From Desulfosporosinus fructosivorans (lineage in GTDB: Bacteria; Bacillota; Desulfitobacteriia; Desulfitobacteriales; Desulfitobacteriaceae), in assembly GCF_004766045.1 (NCBI RefSeq), contig NZ_SPQQ01000002.1, positions 372,001 to 436,000 on the forward strand: a stretch of DNA of 64,000 nt, written 5' to 3'. Position 1 is the stretch's first letter. Each line of letters begins with the position of its first letter. The translations under genes were made by a program, and so were the position numbers. Positions 35,386 to 44,668 of this stretch are shown piece after piece. The notes under the pieces are model-generated. The model worked only from the letters and a program-made list of their open reading frames with translations. It was not told the DNA's origin and searched no databases.

Positions 35386-38300
35386 ATGCTTCGCTTTAAC
35401 ATTTCTGAGCAAATAATTCAAGATCTCGCCGATAATAATCTAGTTTATAAGAAGGGCTTTTCCTATTACACGGCAGGAAGGGTCAGAAATTTCGTTTTCG
35501 CCCCTGATAAAGGCTTAGTAAACGCTAATGTCATAGGAGGTTTGCGCTATGCCGTTCAGGTAGCTTTTGAAAATGACAGTTCTGTACGCTCCTACCGCTG
35601 CTCTTGCCCAACCTTCACAGACTTTCCTGGAGCCTGCAAGCATGTCATCGCCGTATTAAAAGCAGCTCAGCAGAAGTTACCCACTGCTTGGCCTGATCCC
35701 GTAATCCCTAACCGCGTTGTGGAGGATCTCTTAGAGGTGTTTTCTAATCATCACCAAGAAATACCCCAAGAAGAGGTGACCCTCGTCGTAGAACTTCAAA
35801 TCATTCCGGGTCGACGTGTTTCTGCCCAAATACAGCTTAAACTGGGACTACAGCGACTCTACGTAGTCAAGGACATTGAACAATTCATTTCCTCTACCAC
35901 AACGGGGCGATCTCTTGAATTCGGCAAACAATTTACGTTTGAACCATCGCGCCAATCCTTTAAGGAAGAAGATCGAGCGCTCATCGCCATGCTCCAGGAA
36001 ATGGTGGAGCAACATACAGCCTTAATGGATATGCAAGGGCCCTTCTATACAACCAGCCTCCTAAGCCAAAAGTCCCTGCCACTGAGTGGGTATTACTTGA
36101 CGAAATTTCTGGACGCCTTAGGAGACAAAGTGTTTCTTTGGTGCATCGGCTCCGCCCCTTTACTTCCTACTCAAATCGTCAGGCGTGAGCTCCCGATGGA
36201 GTTCACTCTACAGGCTCAAGATCAAGATCTTACTTTGGCACTAGAAAGTGACGAAATACCTCTCCAACTTACACCCGATGGCAGTTACTACTCCTACCAG
36301 GAAAACATTTATCGGGCTTCTTCTGCCCAGAAAAATCTTCTTCCACCAATTCTAAGGGCACTCCACAAAGGATCTTCGACCAATCTTCTCATTCCATCAG
36401 CACAAAAGGAGTTATTTGCTTCTGAGGCTCTGCCCTTACTCGGGAAACTGGGTCAGGTGTCTATTGACCCCACCCTAGAAGGAAAATTTAGCCAGGAGAC
36501 CTTACAAGCAAATATATATTTTGATCGCGCAAAGGATATGGGAATCACTGCCCGTTTAGAATTCCATTACGGTGACACTATCATTAACCCCTTTGCCTCT
36601 ACTCGGGAAACCACTAATAACTCAGCCGATAGCACTGTGATCCTCATACGCTCTGTAGAAGAAGAGCGAAAAATCTTAAACATACTTGAACAAGCCGATT
36701 TTATTGTTTCCAAAGGCCAAATCCACCTTGAAGACGACGATCAAATCTTTGAATTCACAGTGACCTGGCTTCCTCAACTGCGACTCCTTGCCGAACTATA
36801 TTACTCCGATCAGTTCAAAGTCAAAGTCCGAACCTCTACTACATTCTCTGGCCAAGTACGTTTAGACGAAACCCTGAACATCTTAGAAGTTTCTTTTCAA
36901 TATAGTGATATTGAACAAGAAGAATTGTCGGACATTTTTCACTCACTCCAATTAAAGAAGAAGTACCACCGCCTCCGGGATGGCTCATTCCTTGATTTAA
37001 ACCAGGCAGAGTTAACTTCTGTTGCTGAACTTTTAGATTACTTGGACCTTGACGCTAAAGATCTCAACAACAAACTGCTTAATTTGCCTAAATACCGAGC
37101 TATGTACATTGACAGCTTTTTGCGTCAGGCTGATTTACCGGGAGTACATCGCAATAAAGCCTTCAAACAATTGGTCCAAAGCATCCTCGAACCTCAAGAC
37201 GGGGAGTTCGAAATCCCCGCAGAGTTGCAGTCTGTGTTGAGAGACTACCAGAAAACTGGCTTTAAATGGCTAAAAACACTGGCTTCGTATGGCCTTGGAG
37301 GGATTCTTGCTGATGATATGGGGTTGGGTAAGACCATTCAGGTCCTCTCCTTTATTTTATCAGAAAAACCCAATTCCCATGGTCCCGCGTTGGTCATCGC
37401 CCCCACGTCATTAATCTATAACTGGCAGGAGGAAGCCAAGAAATTCACTCCTACCCTACAAGTTCTAGTTGTGGAAGGGACCCCCCAGGAACGGCATATA
37501 CTTTTATCCGATATGAAAGAGCAATGGGACCTAGTGGTCACTTCCTACCCCATACTGAGGCGGGACATTGATAAATTTGCTGAGTTTAAGTTTTCCTACT
37601 GTTTTTTAGACGAGGCTCAACACACCAAAAATCCTCAAACCCTCAATGCAAAATCTGTCCAGCAGATTCACGCCAAGGGTTATTTTGCCCTGACAGGAAC
37701 CCCAATTGAAAACTCGCTCTCCGAACTTTGGTCCCTTTTTAATTTCATCATGCCTGGCTATCTCCTATCCCACCAGGAGTTTCGCAAGAAATACGAAATA
37801 CCGATTATTAAAGGAGAAGACCCTAAACCACTTGCAGAATTAAGTCGACATGCCAACCCCTTTATTTTAAGAAGACTGAAGAAAGATGTGCTTAAAGAAC
37901 TACCCGACAAGATTGAAACTCTAATGAGTGCACCCTTGACAGAAGAGCAGAAAAAATTATACTTAGCCTATTTACAGGAGGCGAAAGGGAAAATTGCCCA
38001 AGAAATTGTAACTGTAGGGTATAACAGAAGTCACATGAAAATCCTCGCAGCTCTGACGAGACTTAGACAAATCTGCTGTCACCCGGCCATGTTCTTGGAA
38101 AACTACACTGGGGAGAGCGGGAAAATGCTACTTTTGCAAGAAATCCTTCAAGATGCAATCGATAGCGGTCACCGGGTTCTACTATTCTCTCAGTTTACGA
38201 CGATGCTGGACATCATCCAACGTCATCTAACCTCGGAGGGTATTGAGTATTTCTATCTTTCTGGTTTGACAAAAGCTGCAGACCGTCTAAGAATGGCCAA

Positions 38301-38631
38301 CGCCTTTAATGCTGGCACTGGAAAGGTCTTTCTGATTTCGTTAAGAGCGGGTGGCACAGGCTTAAATCTAACCGGAGCCGATATGGTCATTCACTACGAC
38401 CCATGGTGGAACCCCGCCGTGGAAGATCAGGCCACAGACCGAGCACACCGCATCGGCCAAAAAAGCGCCGTACAGGTGATCAAACTTATTACTCAAGGAA
38501 CAGTTGAAGAAAAAATCAACGCCTTGCAAGCCAAAAAAAAGACGCTCATCGATAGCGTCATTCAACCTGGAGAAACTATGCTCTCCAAATTATCGGAACA
38601 AGAATTGAGAGAGCTGTTTGATTTGAATTAA
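35386..38631 (+). CDS. SWIM-domain SNF2-family helicase
   Basis: An N-terminal SWIM zinc finger (Cys72, Cys74, Cys84, His86 in CSCPTFTDFPGACKH) is followed by a long bacterial SNF2-associated region (about 100-610) and an SNF2 ATPase. The ATPase has DDMGLGKTIQ near residue 645, the DEAQ box LDEAQHTKNP near residue 741, LTGTPIENSLSELWS, and a C-terminal helicase lobe with LLFSQFTTMLD, GGTGLNL and HRIGQ near residue 1022. It would use ATP to move along or remodel DNA-protein complexes. Its role in bacteria is poorly known. AAAGGAG lies before the ATG. The gene is monocistronic. Confidence 0.9.
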   Translation: MLRFNISEQIIQDLADNNLVYKKGFSYYTAGRVRNFVFAPDKGLVNANVIGGLRYAVQVAFENDSSVRSYRCSCPTFTDFPGACKHVIAVLKAAQQKLPTAWPDPVIPNRVVEDLLEVFSNHHQEIPQEEVTLVVELQIIPGRRVSAQIQLKLGLQRLYVVKDIEQFISSTTTGRSLEFGKQFTFEPSRQSFKEEDRALIAMLQEMVEQHTALMDMQGPFYTTSLLSQKSLPLSGYYLTKFLDALGDKVFLWCIGSAPLLPTQIVRRELPMEFTLQAQDQDLTLALESDEIPLQLTPDGSYYSYQENIYRASSAQKNLLPPILRALHKGSSTNLLIPSAQKELFASEALPLLGKLGQVSIDPTLEGKFSQETLQANIYFDRAKDMGITARLEFHYGDTIINPFASTRETTNNSADSTVILIRSVEEERKILNILEQADFIVSKGQIHLEDDDQIFEFTVTWLPQLRLLAELYYSDQFKVKVRTSTTFSGQVRLDETLNILEVSFQYSDIEQEELSDIFHSLQLKKKYHRLRDGSFLDLNQAELTSVAELLDYLDLDAKDLNNKLLNLPKYRAMYIDSFLRQADLPGVHRNKAFKQLVQSILEPQDGEFEIPAELQSVLRDYQKTGFKWLKTLASYGLGGILADDMGLGKTIQVLSFILSEKPNSHGPALVIAPTSLIYNWQEEAKKFTPTLQVLVVEGTPQERHILLSDMKEQWDLVVTSYPILRRDIDKFAEFKFSYCFLDEAQHTKNPQTLNAKSVQQIHAKGYFALTGTPIENSLSELWSLFNFIMPGYLLSHQEFRKKYEIPIIKGEDPKPLAELSRHANPFILRRLKKDVLKELPDKIETLMSAPLTEEQKKLYLAYLQEAKGKIAQEIVTVGYNRSHMKILAALTRLRQICCHPAMFLENYTGESGKMLLLQEILQDAIDSGHRVLLFSQFTTMLDIIQRHLTSEGIEYFYLSGLTKAADRLRMANAFNAGTGKVFLISLRAGGTGLNLTGADMVIHYDPWWNPAVEDQATDRAHRIGQKSAVQVIKLITQGTVEEKINALQAKKKTLIDSVIQPGETMLSKLSEQELRELFDLN

Positions 38632-38656
38632 GGCATGCTTCCAAACGGTAATCCCC

Positions 38657-38694
38657 AGATTTAATCTACAGATACTTTTATATAGATTAAATCT
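38657..38694. terminator. Bidirectional hairpin between helicase and kinase genes
   Basis: AGATTTAATCTA (38657-38668) and TAGATTAAATCT (38683-38694) form a 12-bp stem between the two convergent genes. Confidence 0.6.
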
Positions 38695-38718
38695 ATCTAT
38701 ATAAGGGATTATTTTGAT

Positions 38719-40533
38719 TCAGATTGGGTAACTCTTGTGATCAAACGTAGGAAAAAGCGTATAAAAGGTCGTGCCATTATGTCCTGTTTCAAACTCAAAC
38801 ACCGCATTATGCCTTTGTGCAATCCCCATAGAGATTGCCAGACCAAGTCCAGTCCCAGTTTCTTTTGTCGTAAAAAATGGAATACCTACATTTTCTTGTA
38901 TCTCTTTAGGTATTCCATTCCCTTGGTCTTTGATAGCTAAGACAACTCTATCTCCTTTTAAATATGTACATATTAGGACACTGCCATGCTCAGGCGTAAC
39001 ATCCAGTCCATTGCGAACTAAATTTAGAATAAGTTGCTTAACTTCATTTTCGTCGATCAGGACATTAGGTACTATTTCTAAATCTGTCGCGACTTCTTTG
39101 TTGCTATTGAAGGCATCTGCTTGGAGCATTGGAAATACTTTATTGACTACATCATTAATATCATGGGGCAAAATATTCTCAATGTTTGATTTAGCTAATG
39201 ACAAAAAATCTGTGATGATCAAATTAGCACGGTCAATCTCAGATATCATTAAATCCATATACTCTTTATCCTGAACATAATTGGATTTTGCCCCTAACAA
39301 TTGTAAGAAACCCCTAATCGTAGTCAGAGGATTTCTAATCTCATGACTAATCCCAGCTGCTAGCTGACCAATAAGGTTAAGTCTTTCCAAACGGGCAAAC
39401 TCATATTGTTGCTTTTTGGACTCCGTATTATTCCTAAAAAAAACTGACAACCCCTCATTAAATGGATAAGCGTGGTATTCATAGGATTGATCAATCATCG
39501 TAAACCCGTCAGCTTCCCAATGAACAGCTTCGTCTTGAACCATCGCTTCCTGCATTTTCTCATAAGTTAATGTACTAATAACCTGAGGGAATACCTCCCA
39601 TATTCGTTTTCCTATTAGTTCAAGCTTATCCTCGCTAATAATTTTCTGTGTTTCATTGTTAGCAAAGGTAAACTCCCAACCTCGATTTAATGCAAAAAAA
39701 CCGTCAGAAATCCCTTCCATGATTTTAATCATTTTAAGTTTTGATAATTCCAATTCATTATTAATTCGCTTTAAATCATTCGTAAAACCAGCAATCTTAT
39801 CTAATACAGGTTTTAATTCCGGCAATTTAATTAAAATCTGCTCTTGTTCCTGCTCACGCTCTTCACTATTAATAATGATAATCCTGCAAAATTTATCTAG
39901 ATAATATTCTATCTGTTTAATATGTTTTCTAATTAAGAATATAATTATGACTGATAGGCTTAATGCTAAGATGATGATTTGACTCAATTCATTAAATGAT
40001 TCTGAGACATAATCAGCAATCTTAGCATTAGCTAATACATAGCCTACTAATTTGTCTTTATCATAAATTGGCAAATTAATATTAACGACATTATTAACAT
40101 TTGATATTTTATTAAATTCGATGGATGAGCTATTGAAAGACTTAATTTCATCAAATGGAATATTAGAGTAATTGTTATTCTTTAATGTTAAACCCAATTC
40201 AAGATCATAATAACCAATAATATCATTTTTATTTTCATTTATGATAGGTTGTATAATATTCTGTATCAATAACAGTCTTTGGTTCTTTGTTAAATTTTTA
40301 TTTTGTTTCAATTCTTCTATATTAGAAATCTGAGATTGTATTTTGGATTGTAGATTTGAGCCACTGAGCAATAAATTGAAATTAAACTGTAGAGCTTGTT
40401 TCTCCCAAAAGTTTTGTCCGTAGAGAATTATGAAGATAATTAAAAACCCAAGTATACTACTGATGACTTTAAATAGTGTTAATTGAATAATAGATTGTTT
40501 ACTTAAGAAATTTTTAATATTAAAGACCATCAA
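38719..40533 (-). CDS. Membrane sensor histidine kinase with PAS domain
   Basis: Two membrane helices (about 17-39 and 185-200) enclose an Asn-rich extracytoplasmic domain with a Cache-like end (NINLPIYDKDKLVGYVLANAKI). Then come a coiled coil, PAS (about 270-370), HisKA with His397 in ISHEIRNPLTT, and a complete ATPase domain (NLVRNGLD, DQGNGIP, GTGLGLA). It resembles sporulation-type kinases (KinA/KinB-like) more than AgrC kinases. No response regulator is adjacent. It is downstream of agrD on the same strand, beyond a terminator, so it is probably not part of the agr transcript. Confidence 0.88.
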   Translation of the reverse strand: MMVFNIKNFLSKQSIIQLTLFKVISSILGFLIIFIILYGQNFWEKQALQFNFNLLLSGSNLQSKIQSQISNIEELKQNKNLTKNQRLLLIQNIIQPIINENKNDIIGYYDLELGLTLKNNNYSNIPFDEIKSFNSSSIEFNKISNVNNVVNINLPIYDKDKLVGYVLANAKIADYVSESFNELSQIIILALSLSVIIIFLIRKHIKQIEYYLDKFCRIIIINSEEREQEQEQILIKLPELKPVLDKIAGFTNDLKRINNELELSKLKMIKIMEGISDGFFALNRGWEFTFANNETQKIISEDKLELIGKRIWEVFPQVISTLTYEKMQEAMVQDEAVHWEADGFTMIDQSYEYHAYPFNEGLSVFFRNNTESKKQQYEFARLERLNLIGQLAAGISHEIRNPLTTIRGFLQLLGAKSNYVQDKEYMDLMISEIDRANLIITDFLSLAKSNIENILPHDINDVVNKVFPMLQADAFNSNKEVATDLEIVPNVLIDENEVKQLILNLVRNGLDVTPEHGSVLICTYLKGDRVVLAIKDQGNGIPKEIQENVGIPFFTTKETGTGLGLAISMGIAQRHNAVFEFETGHNGTTFYTLFPTFDHKSYPI

Positions 40534-40739
40534 GCTTTCCTCCGACTAATTGAAATATAATAAAAGAAAGTTGACTTGCACTTACGCAAGCCTTCATGCA
40601 TCAACGTTATTAGTCTAGTCTAGCAAACACCCTAGCGGGTATAGTTCACTACTTTGACTTTGAAAGCTTAATCTTATTTTAAGTCACCTGAAATTGATTC
40701 TCATGAACGTCTTAAAAGCTAAAACAAATCCATAACAAT

Positions 40740-40778
40740 AACAATTTAAAGCTGGGATATCCCAGCTTTTAAATTGTT
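40740..40778. terminator. Terminator of the agr cassette
   Basis: AACAATTTAAAGCTGGGAT pairs with ATCCCAGCTTTTAAATTGTT with one bulged base, 35 bp after the agrD stop. Confidence 0.8.
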
Positions 40779-40812
40779 TGCCCAAATGTGTTTTAGGTGG
40801 ACTAACTTCTAA

Positions 40813-40935
40813 TTATCTTTGCAAGGCTTTCGGAGTTTTGGGCTGGTACGTCCATATGCCACATGCAAAAACTGAGGTCGCACTTGCTAGGAGCATTAGT
40901 ATTGATGCGATTGCGGTAAATAAGTGCCTTTTCAT
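40813..40935 (-). CDS. agrD: AgrD-like cyclic lactone autoinducer peptide precursor, 40 aa
   Basis: This short frame was read directly from the minus strand. It has a basic start (MKRH), an amphipathic/hydrophobic leader (LFTAIASILMLLASATSVFA), a single cysteine (Cys25) in ACGIWTY, and the C-terminal recognition tail QPKTPKALQR with the P-x-x-P-x-x-L spacing of AgrD precursors. By alignment with staphylococcal and clostridial AgrD, in which the first Pro of the tail is seven residues after Cys, the predicted ring is CGIWT, a thiolactone between Cys25 and Thr29. The N-terminal tail length is unknown. The ATG overlaps the agrB stop by four bases, and AAAGGAGGTGAG lies upstream. Confidence 0.88.
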   Translation of the reverse strand: MKRHLFTAIASILMLLASATSVFACGIWTYQPKTPKALQR

Positions 40936-41525
40936 AATCTATACTCACCTCCTTTTCTATTAAAAATAGGCAGTAGGGTTAGGCTTTGGTAAAACACACC
41001 CAAAACTGCACTAACGCTTATTAATTTATTGTCAACGAAAGAAATGACTAAGAATGAAACAATTACAAAAACTATTGATGAAATCTTGAGTTTAAATTTC
41101 AGGCTGCTGGAATGGATTGGTTTTGCTTCACTGTCTACTGGGGCTAAGAGTATTACTAGTAAAAAAGAAAAAAGTAAAATAATTAGTAAAACATACTGAT
41201 TAGTAAAGTCATACTCAACGAGTTTCTTAGTTACAACTCCAATAGCACTATAAATAATAGCACCAATGATCAAACATTTTAAAGGGGAACTAAAATGAGC
41301 TCCTCCCGATACTCTGCGCAATAAGCCCCCAAAAACGGCCGCAATAACAGCTGGTATTAAAGCCTTAAAAGCATATCCTAAAAGAACGATTAAAAATGAG
41401 CCTACTACAAAAAGCAATGTTGTCTCGATGGCATAGGCTATGATTTCTTTTTTACCTTCGCTATAGTCCAATTCATTTGTTATTACTTCAGTGAGTTTAA
41501 GACTAATATTTTCAGAAAAGCTCAT
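40932..41525 (-). CDS. agrB: AgrB-like autoinducer-processing membrane protease
   Basis: The 197-aa protein has the AgrB layout: a cytoplasmic N-terminal segment, then about five to six membrane helices. The catalytic His is in RRVSGGAHFSSPLKC (about residue 76) and the paired Cys is Cys84, eight residues later. AgrB cleaves the C-terminal tail of AgrD and helps form and export the thiolactone. AGAGG lies eight bases before the ATG, inside the end of the upstream membrane-protein gene. It is coupled to agrD by a four-base overlap. Confidence 0.92.
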   Translation of the reverse strand: MSFSENISLKLTEVITNELDYSEGKKEIIAYAIETTLLFVVGSFLIVLLGYAFKALIPAVIAAVFGGLLRRVSGGAHFSSPLKCLIIGAIIYSAIGVVTKKLVEYDFTNQYVLLIILLFSFLLVILLAPVDSEAKPIHSSSLKFKLKISSIVFVIVSFLVISFVDNKLISVSAVLGVFYQSLTLLPIFNRKGGEYRL

Positions 41526-41987
41526 TTATTCAACCTCTTTATTGTAGAATTTTTTTAACAAAAAAGCTGTAATAAATAATAGTAGGACTTGGGGTTCTGC
41601 TATCGCAATCCTTATAAACGAGTCAGTGAATAGACTTTCAGATGTTAAACCAAAAACAGGCATAAGCAATGATAGACAAACAAACTCAAATATTACCAAT
41701 GCTAAGAAACTCAATAAACTTGCAAGAAGAGATAAACTGAAGTCACCGTTGCCTAACTTAATCAAAGCTATCAATAATAAAATGATTAATAAAATAATAT
41801 GGATCCCAAAAGGAATGGGAAACAGTCTCACAACATAAGCACAAACAGCTAAAATAACCCCAATTAATAATAATTTATTCCACTTCAAAGGTATTTTTGC
41901 AATTACAAAAGCTAATGTTGCGACTGCGGTTTGTTCTGGTATTCCTTGAAAGAGCAACACAATGAATGGAATCTTAATAGATCTCAC
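41526..41987 (-). CDS. AgrC-type membrane sensor domain without kinase (paralogue 1)
   Basis: The protein of about 153 aa consists of five to six membrane helices and little else. GIPEQTAVATLAFVIAKI at the start and RLFPIPFGIHIILLIILL in the middle resemble the transmembrane sensor half of AgrC/NatK-like histidine kinases in Clostridia. No HisKA or ATPase domain follows: the frame stops at KKFYNKEVE and agrB begins at the next base. A GTG at 41987 with GGAG five bases before it is the preferred start; the frame is open to 42011. It is clearly paralogous to the next gene upstream. Its role, as a receptor, decoy or helper of AgrB, is unknown. Confidence 0.6.
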   Translation of the reverse strand: MRSIKIPFIVLLFQGIPEQTAVATLAFVIAKIPLKWNKLLLIGVILAVCAYVVRLFPIPFGIHIILLIILLLIALIKLGNGDFSLSLLASLLSFLALVIFEFVCLSLLMPVFGLTSESLFTDSFIRIAIAEPQVLLLFITAFLLKKFYNKEVE

Positions 41988-42073
41988 AACCTCTCCAAAC
42001 TTACCAAACAAACTGACCTAAGTACCCTAACACCCGACCTCTTCTACTTATTCAATTATTACATATTGCAAGA

Positions 42074-42118
42074 GAAGATTTGCTCGAATCTTGTCGTACA
42101 AAAAAATAATTTTACTGG
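42074..42118 (-). promoter_or_regulatory. Conserved upstream block of paralogue 1
   Basis: About three quarters of this block is identical to 42790-42835 upstream of paralogue 2, including GACAAGATTCGAGC and the T-rich stretch before it. The conservation outside the coding regions suggests a shared promoter or activator site, or simply duplication of the whole unit. Confidence 0.4.
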
Positions 42119-42167
42119 CTTGGAGAGGACTTTATTTCCTAATAACCCTCAGCGCCTTATATGTTAA

Positions 42168-42638
42168 TTAATCTTGCATTACCTCTGGTTCAAACTTCCA
42201 GCATTCTTCTTTGGCAAAATATCTTTTTAGAAGCAAAGAAGCGACAAATAAAAGAAGTACTTGTGGCTCTCCAACCAAAATCCTTAGAACTAAGTTATTG
42301 AATAGGGCTTCTGATGCAAATCCAAATAAAACCATTAACAATGACATACAACTATATTCGAGTATTGCTAAAGCTAAAATTGTTACTAAACTTATAAAAA
42401 AAGATCGACCGATATCTTTCTCCCCTAAGCCAGCCAAAAATATAGCTAACAATATAATTAGTATAATAGTATGAATCCCAAAAGGAATAGGAAGCAGTCT
42501 TATTCCATACGCACAAAAAGCTAGAACGACCCCAATCAGTAGAACTTTATTCAACTTCAAAGGTAATTTGGCAATTACACAAGCTAATGTTACAACTGCA
42601 ATTTGTTCTGGTATACCTTGTAAGAGCAAAGCAATCAA
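42168..42638 (-). CDS. AgrC-type membrane sensor domain without kinase (paralogue 2)
   Basis: This 156-aa membrane protein is colinear with paralogue 1: GIPEQIAVVTLACVIAKL, RLLPIPFGIHTIILIILL, then GEPQVLLLFVASLLLKRYF near the end. It also lacks any kinase domain. The start is uncertain. The TTG at 42638 has no ribosome site nearby, and the GTG equivalent to that of paralogue 1 is out of frame because of one additional base (GAGTACTTATC versus GAGATCTATT). It may use an unusual codon or be impaired. A separate 28-bp palindrome lies in its leader. Confidence 0.5.
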   Translation of the reverse strand: MIALLLQGIPEQIAVVTLACVIAKLPLKLNKVLLIGVVLAFCAYGIRLLPIPFGIHTIILIILLAIFLAGLGEKDIGRSFFISLVTILALAILEYSCMSLLMVLFGFASEALFNNLVLRILVGEPQVLLLFVASLLLKRYFAKEECWKFEPEVMQD

Positions 42639-42694
42639 TGGAATCTTGATAAGTACTCACCACCTTCTCAAGCAACTCAACTTACATTCAGGAT

Positions 42695-42722
42695 TCTTTA
42701 TCAGAATTAATTCTGATAAAGA
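42695..42722. promoter_or_regulatory. 28-bp perfect palindrome in the leader of paralogue 2
   Basis: TCTTTATCAGAATT is followed directly by its reverse complement. With no loop it is better explained as a dyad protein-binding site than as a terminator, although as RNA it could fold with a small loop. Confidence 0.4.
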
Positions 42723-42789
42723 GAATTATTGGATAAACTCCTAGTAGAACTTAATTTTTCCTTTTTCTTCTATTATCTCACAAGAAACT

Positions 42790-42835
42790 GATGAATTGGC
42801 ACGAATTTTGTCTTCTGAAAAATAAACTTTTCTGG
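42790..42835 (-). promoter_or_regulatory. Conserved upstream block of paralogue 2
   Basis: This is the counterpart of 42074-42118, with GACAAAATTCGTGCCAAT on the minus strand. It precedes a possible -10 (GATAAT). Confidence 0.4.
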
Positions 42836-42855
42836 TTAATATTTCGACAATCTAA

Positions 42856-42897
42856 AATGAGCCATAATCCCCACAAAATAGGAGATTATGGCTCATT
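42856..42897. terminator. Terminator of the 4HB chemoreceptor gene
   Basis: AATGAGCCATAATC (42856-42869) pairs exactly with GATTATGGCTCATT (42884-42897), 35 bp after the stop. Confidence 0.75.
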
Positions 42898-42931
42898 CAT
42901 TCCAGTTTGGTCTTAATAAAGATAATAAACG

Positions 42932-44668
42932 CTACACCTTAAATTTGGCAACGGCACTCATGAGGCTTTCCCCCAGCTTTGCCAAAGCTTCTGCGGATTG
43001 ACTGACCGATATCATCGTAGCAGCTTGTTCTTCAGACGCAGCGGAAACCTCTTCGGCACTGGCTGCAGTTTGCTCCGCAATTACTCCAATGCTCTCCACG
43101 GATTTAACGGCGTGGGTGGTCCCGATGGCCATTTGCTGCGAAGCAGCAGTGACGAGCTGAATTTGATTAACGACCGAGTTGACCTCGTCTACAATTGTCC
43201 TGAAGGAATTTCCTGCTAAATTAACCGCTTCAACTCCTGCGGCAACTCCCACCTTCCCTTTCTCCATCAGTTCGACAGTACGTTCCGTCTCGCGTTGAAT
43301 ATTATCGATTAAGGTTGCGATCTGCGTTGCCGATATCGAGGATTGCTCTGCCAATTTCCTCACCTCTTCGGCAACAACCGCGAAGCCTCGCCCCTGTTCA
43401 CCCGCGCGAGCAGCCTCAATGGCAGCATTTAAGGCTAGCAGATTCGTTTGGTCGGCTATTCCTTTGATCACATCCACGATTTGCCCAATCTGTTTGGACT
43501 GATCTCCCAATTGAAAAACGGCATCAGCTGTTTGGGCTGACACTTCTCGAATTTGTTCAATTTTTTGCACAGCGTTTTCTGCCTGTACAGCCCCCATCTC
43601 TGCAGCCCGAGCAGCCTTACCACTACTTTGACTAACCGCCTCTGCATTCTCTGCAACCTGTTGTGCACTTGCCGCAAGCTGTTCAATGACACCACTTGTA
43701 TCTCCGACGGAGATGGCTTGATCCGATGCCCCGCTCGCAAGTTGGGCTAGCGTATCGGACACTTGTTCACTACTAGCAGTCGCTTCCTCAGCAGCAGCCG
43801 ACAATTCTTGGCTGGTCGCCGCCACACTCTCGGACTGGACTAAAACTTCGCTAATGACTGCGCGAAGCGAATTTACCATCTCCGCGACAGCACTGGCTAA
43901 AACGCCGATCTCGTCTCTATTTTTTATTTTCGGCATTTGAACATTCAAATCCCCTTCTGCAACAGCCTGAGCTACCTTGGTTACCACTGCAAGAGGCTTG
44001 CTAATATGTCGGGCCAACATAATAGCTAAAACAGTTCCCCCGATTAAGGCTAGGGCCACGAAAATAATCAGAAGTCTCAAAACAGATTTATTAGTAGCAT
44101 CAGCATCAAGTACTGCTTGATTTCCCCCAACAGCCATGAAGGCCATCTGATCTTCCATATCTTTAAGAAGCTGTTCAAAGCTTAATTTACTTTTTTCAGT
44201 TAACACTGATCGAGCTTCAACCTCACTTTTTTCTTCTACCAATTTCCAAACCTGATCAGCATCAACCATATAGGCATCAAATGATTTTCGCATCGCTGCG
44301 TTTCTTGCTTTTCCCTCCGATGTAGATACATATTTTTCATATGTGGTAAAGTCATTCTCCCACTTAATCTTATAACTATTAAAACTTGTTTTGCTGTTTT
44401 GGTATTCTGTCGGATCAGCACGCATTGTAAATCCCAACAATAGGGTGCGCCGAGTATCTTCAGTATCCTCTACAACTTGCGCTAAGGCAATCGTTGCTTT
44501 CAACCAATGTCCTCCAAGTTCTTCTGCACCCTGGTTGATCTTATAGACTCCATAATAGCCCACTCCACCCACAAGCATTGTTAAGAGCAAGACTGCTAAG
44601 AAACCCAATTGTAGTTTAATGCGTATCCCGTAGTTTATCGCGGACTTCGAAGTACTTAGTTTACTCAT
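42932..44668 (-). CDS. Methyl-accepting chemotaxis protein with four-helix-bundle sensor
   Basis: A first membrane helix (about 17-40), a helical extracytoplasmic region of the 4HB_MCP type (about 45-190, with [20 protein letters not shown]), a second membrane helix (about 196-218), HAMP (about 220-270) and the signalling domain make up 578 aa. The CheA/CheW-binding tip is [34 protein letters not shown]. 4HB sensors bind small molecules or redox partners; the ligand is unknown. GGAG precedes the ATG. The gap 44669-44886 upstream has only A+T-rich sequence and no GEMM riboswitch. Confidence 0.9.
   Translation of the reverse strand: MSKLSTSKSAINYGIRIKLQLGFLAVLLLTMLVGGVGYYGVYKINQGAEELGGHWLKATIALAQVVEDTEDTRRTLLLGFTMRADPTEYQNSKTSFNSYKIKWENDFTTYEKYVSTSEGKARNAAMRKSFDAYMVDADQVWKLVEEKSEVEARSVLTEKSKLSFEQLLKDMEDQMAFMAVGGNQAVLDADATNKSVLRLLIIFVALALIGGTVLAIMLARHISKPLAVVTKVAQAVAEGDLNVQMPKIKNRDEIGVLASAVAEMVNSLRAVISEVLVQSESVAATSQELSAAAEEATASSEQVSDTLAQLASGASDQAISVGDTSGVIEQLAASAQQVAENAEAVSQSSGKAARAAEMGAVQAENAVQKIEQIREVSAQTADAVFQLGDQSKQIGQIVDVIKGIADQTNLLALNAAIEAARAGEQGRGFAVVAEEVRKLAEQSSISATQIATLIDNIQRETERTVELMEKGKVGVAAGVEAVNLAGNSFRTIVDEVNSVVNQIQLVTAASQQMAIGTTHAVKSVESIGVIAEQTAASAEEVSAASEEQAATMISVSQSAEALAKLGESLMSAVAKFKV

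Noticed and set aside
40778..40963. Plus-strand frame of 61 codons across the agr end
   Set aside because: It is the antisense shadow of agrD, whose minus-strand frame has the AgrD signature and a ribosome site.
42795..42811. Plus-strand TTGGCACGAATTTTGTC resembling a sigma-54 promoter
   Set aside because: The -12 element has TTGT instead of TTGC, no plus-strand gene follows, and the paralogous block lacks the GG. It is part of the duplicated element instead.
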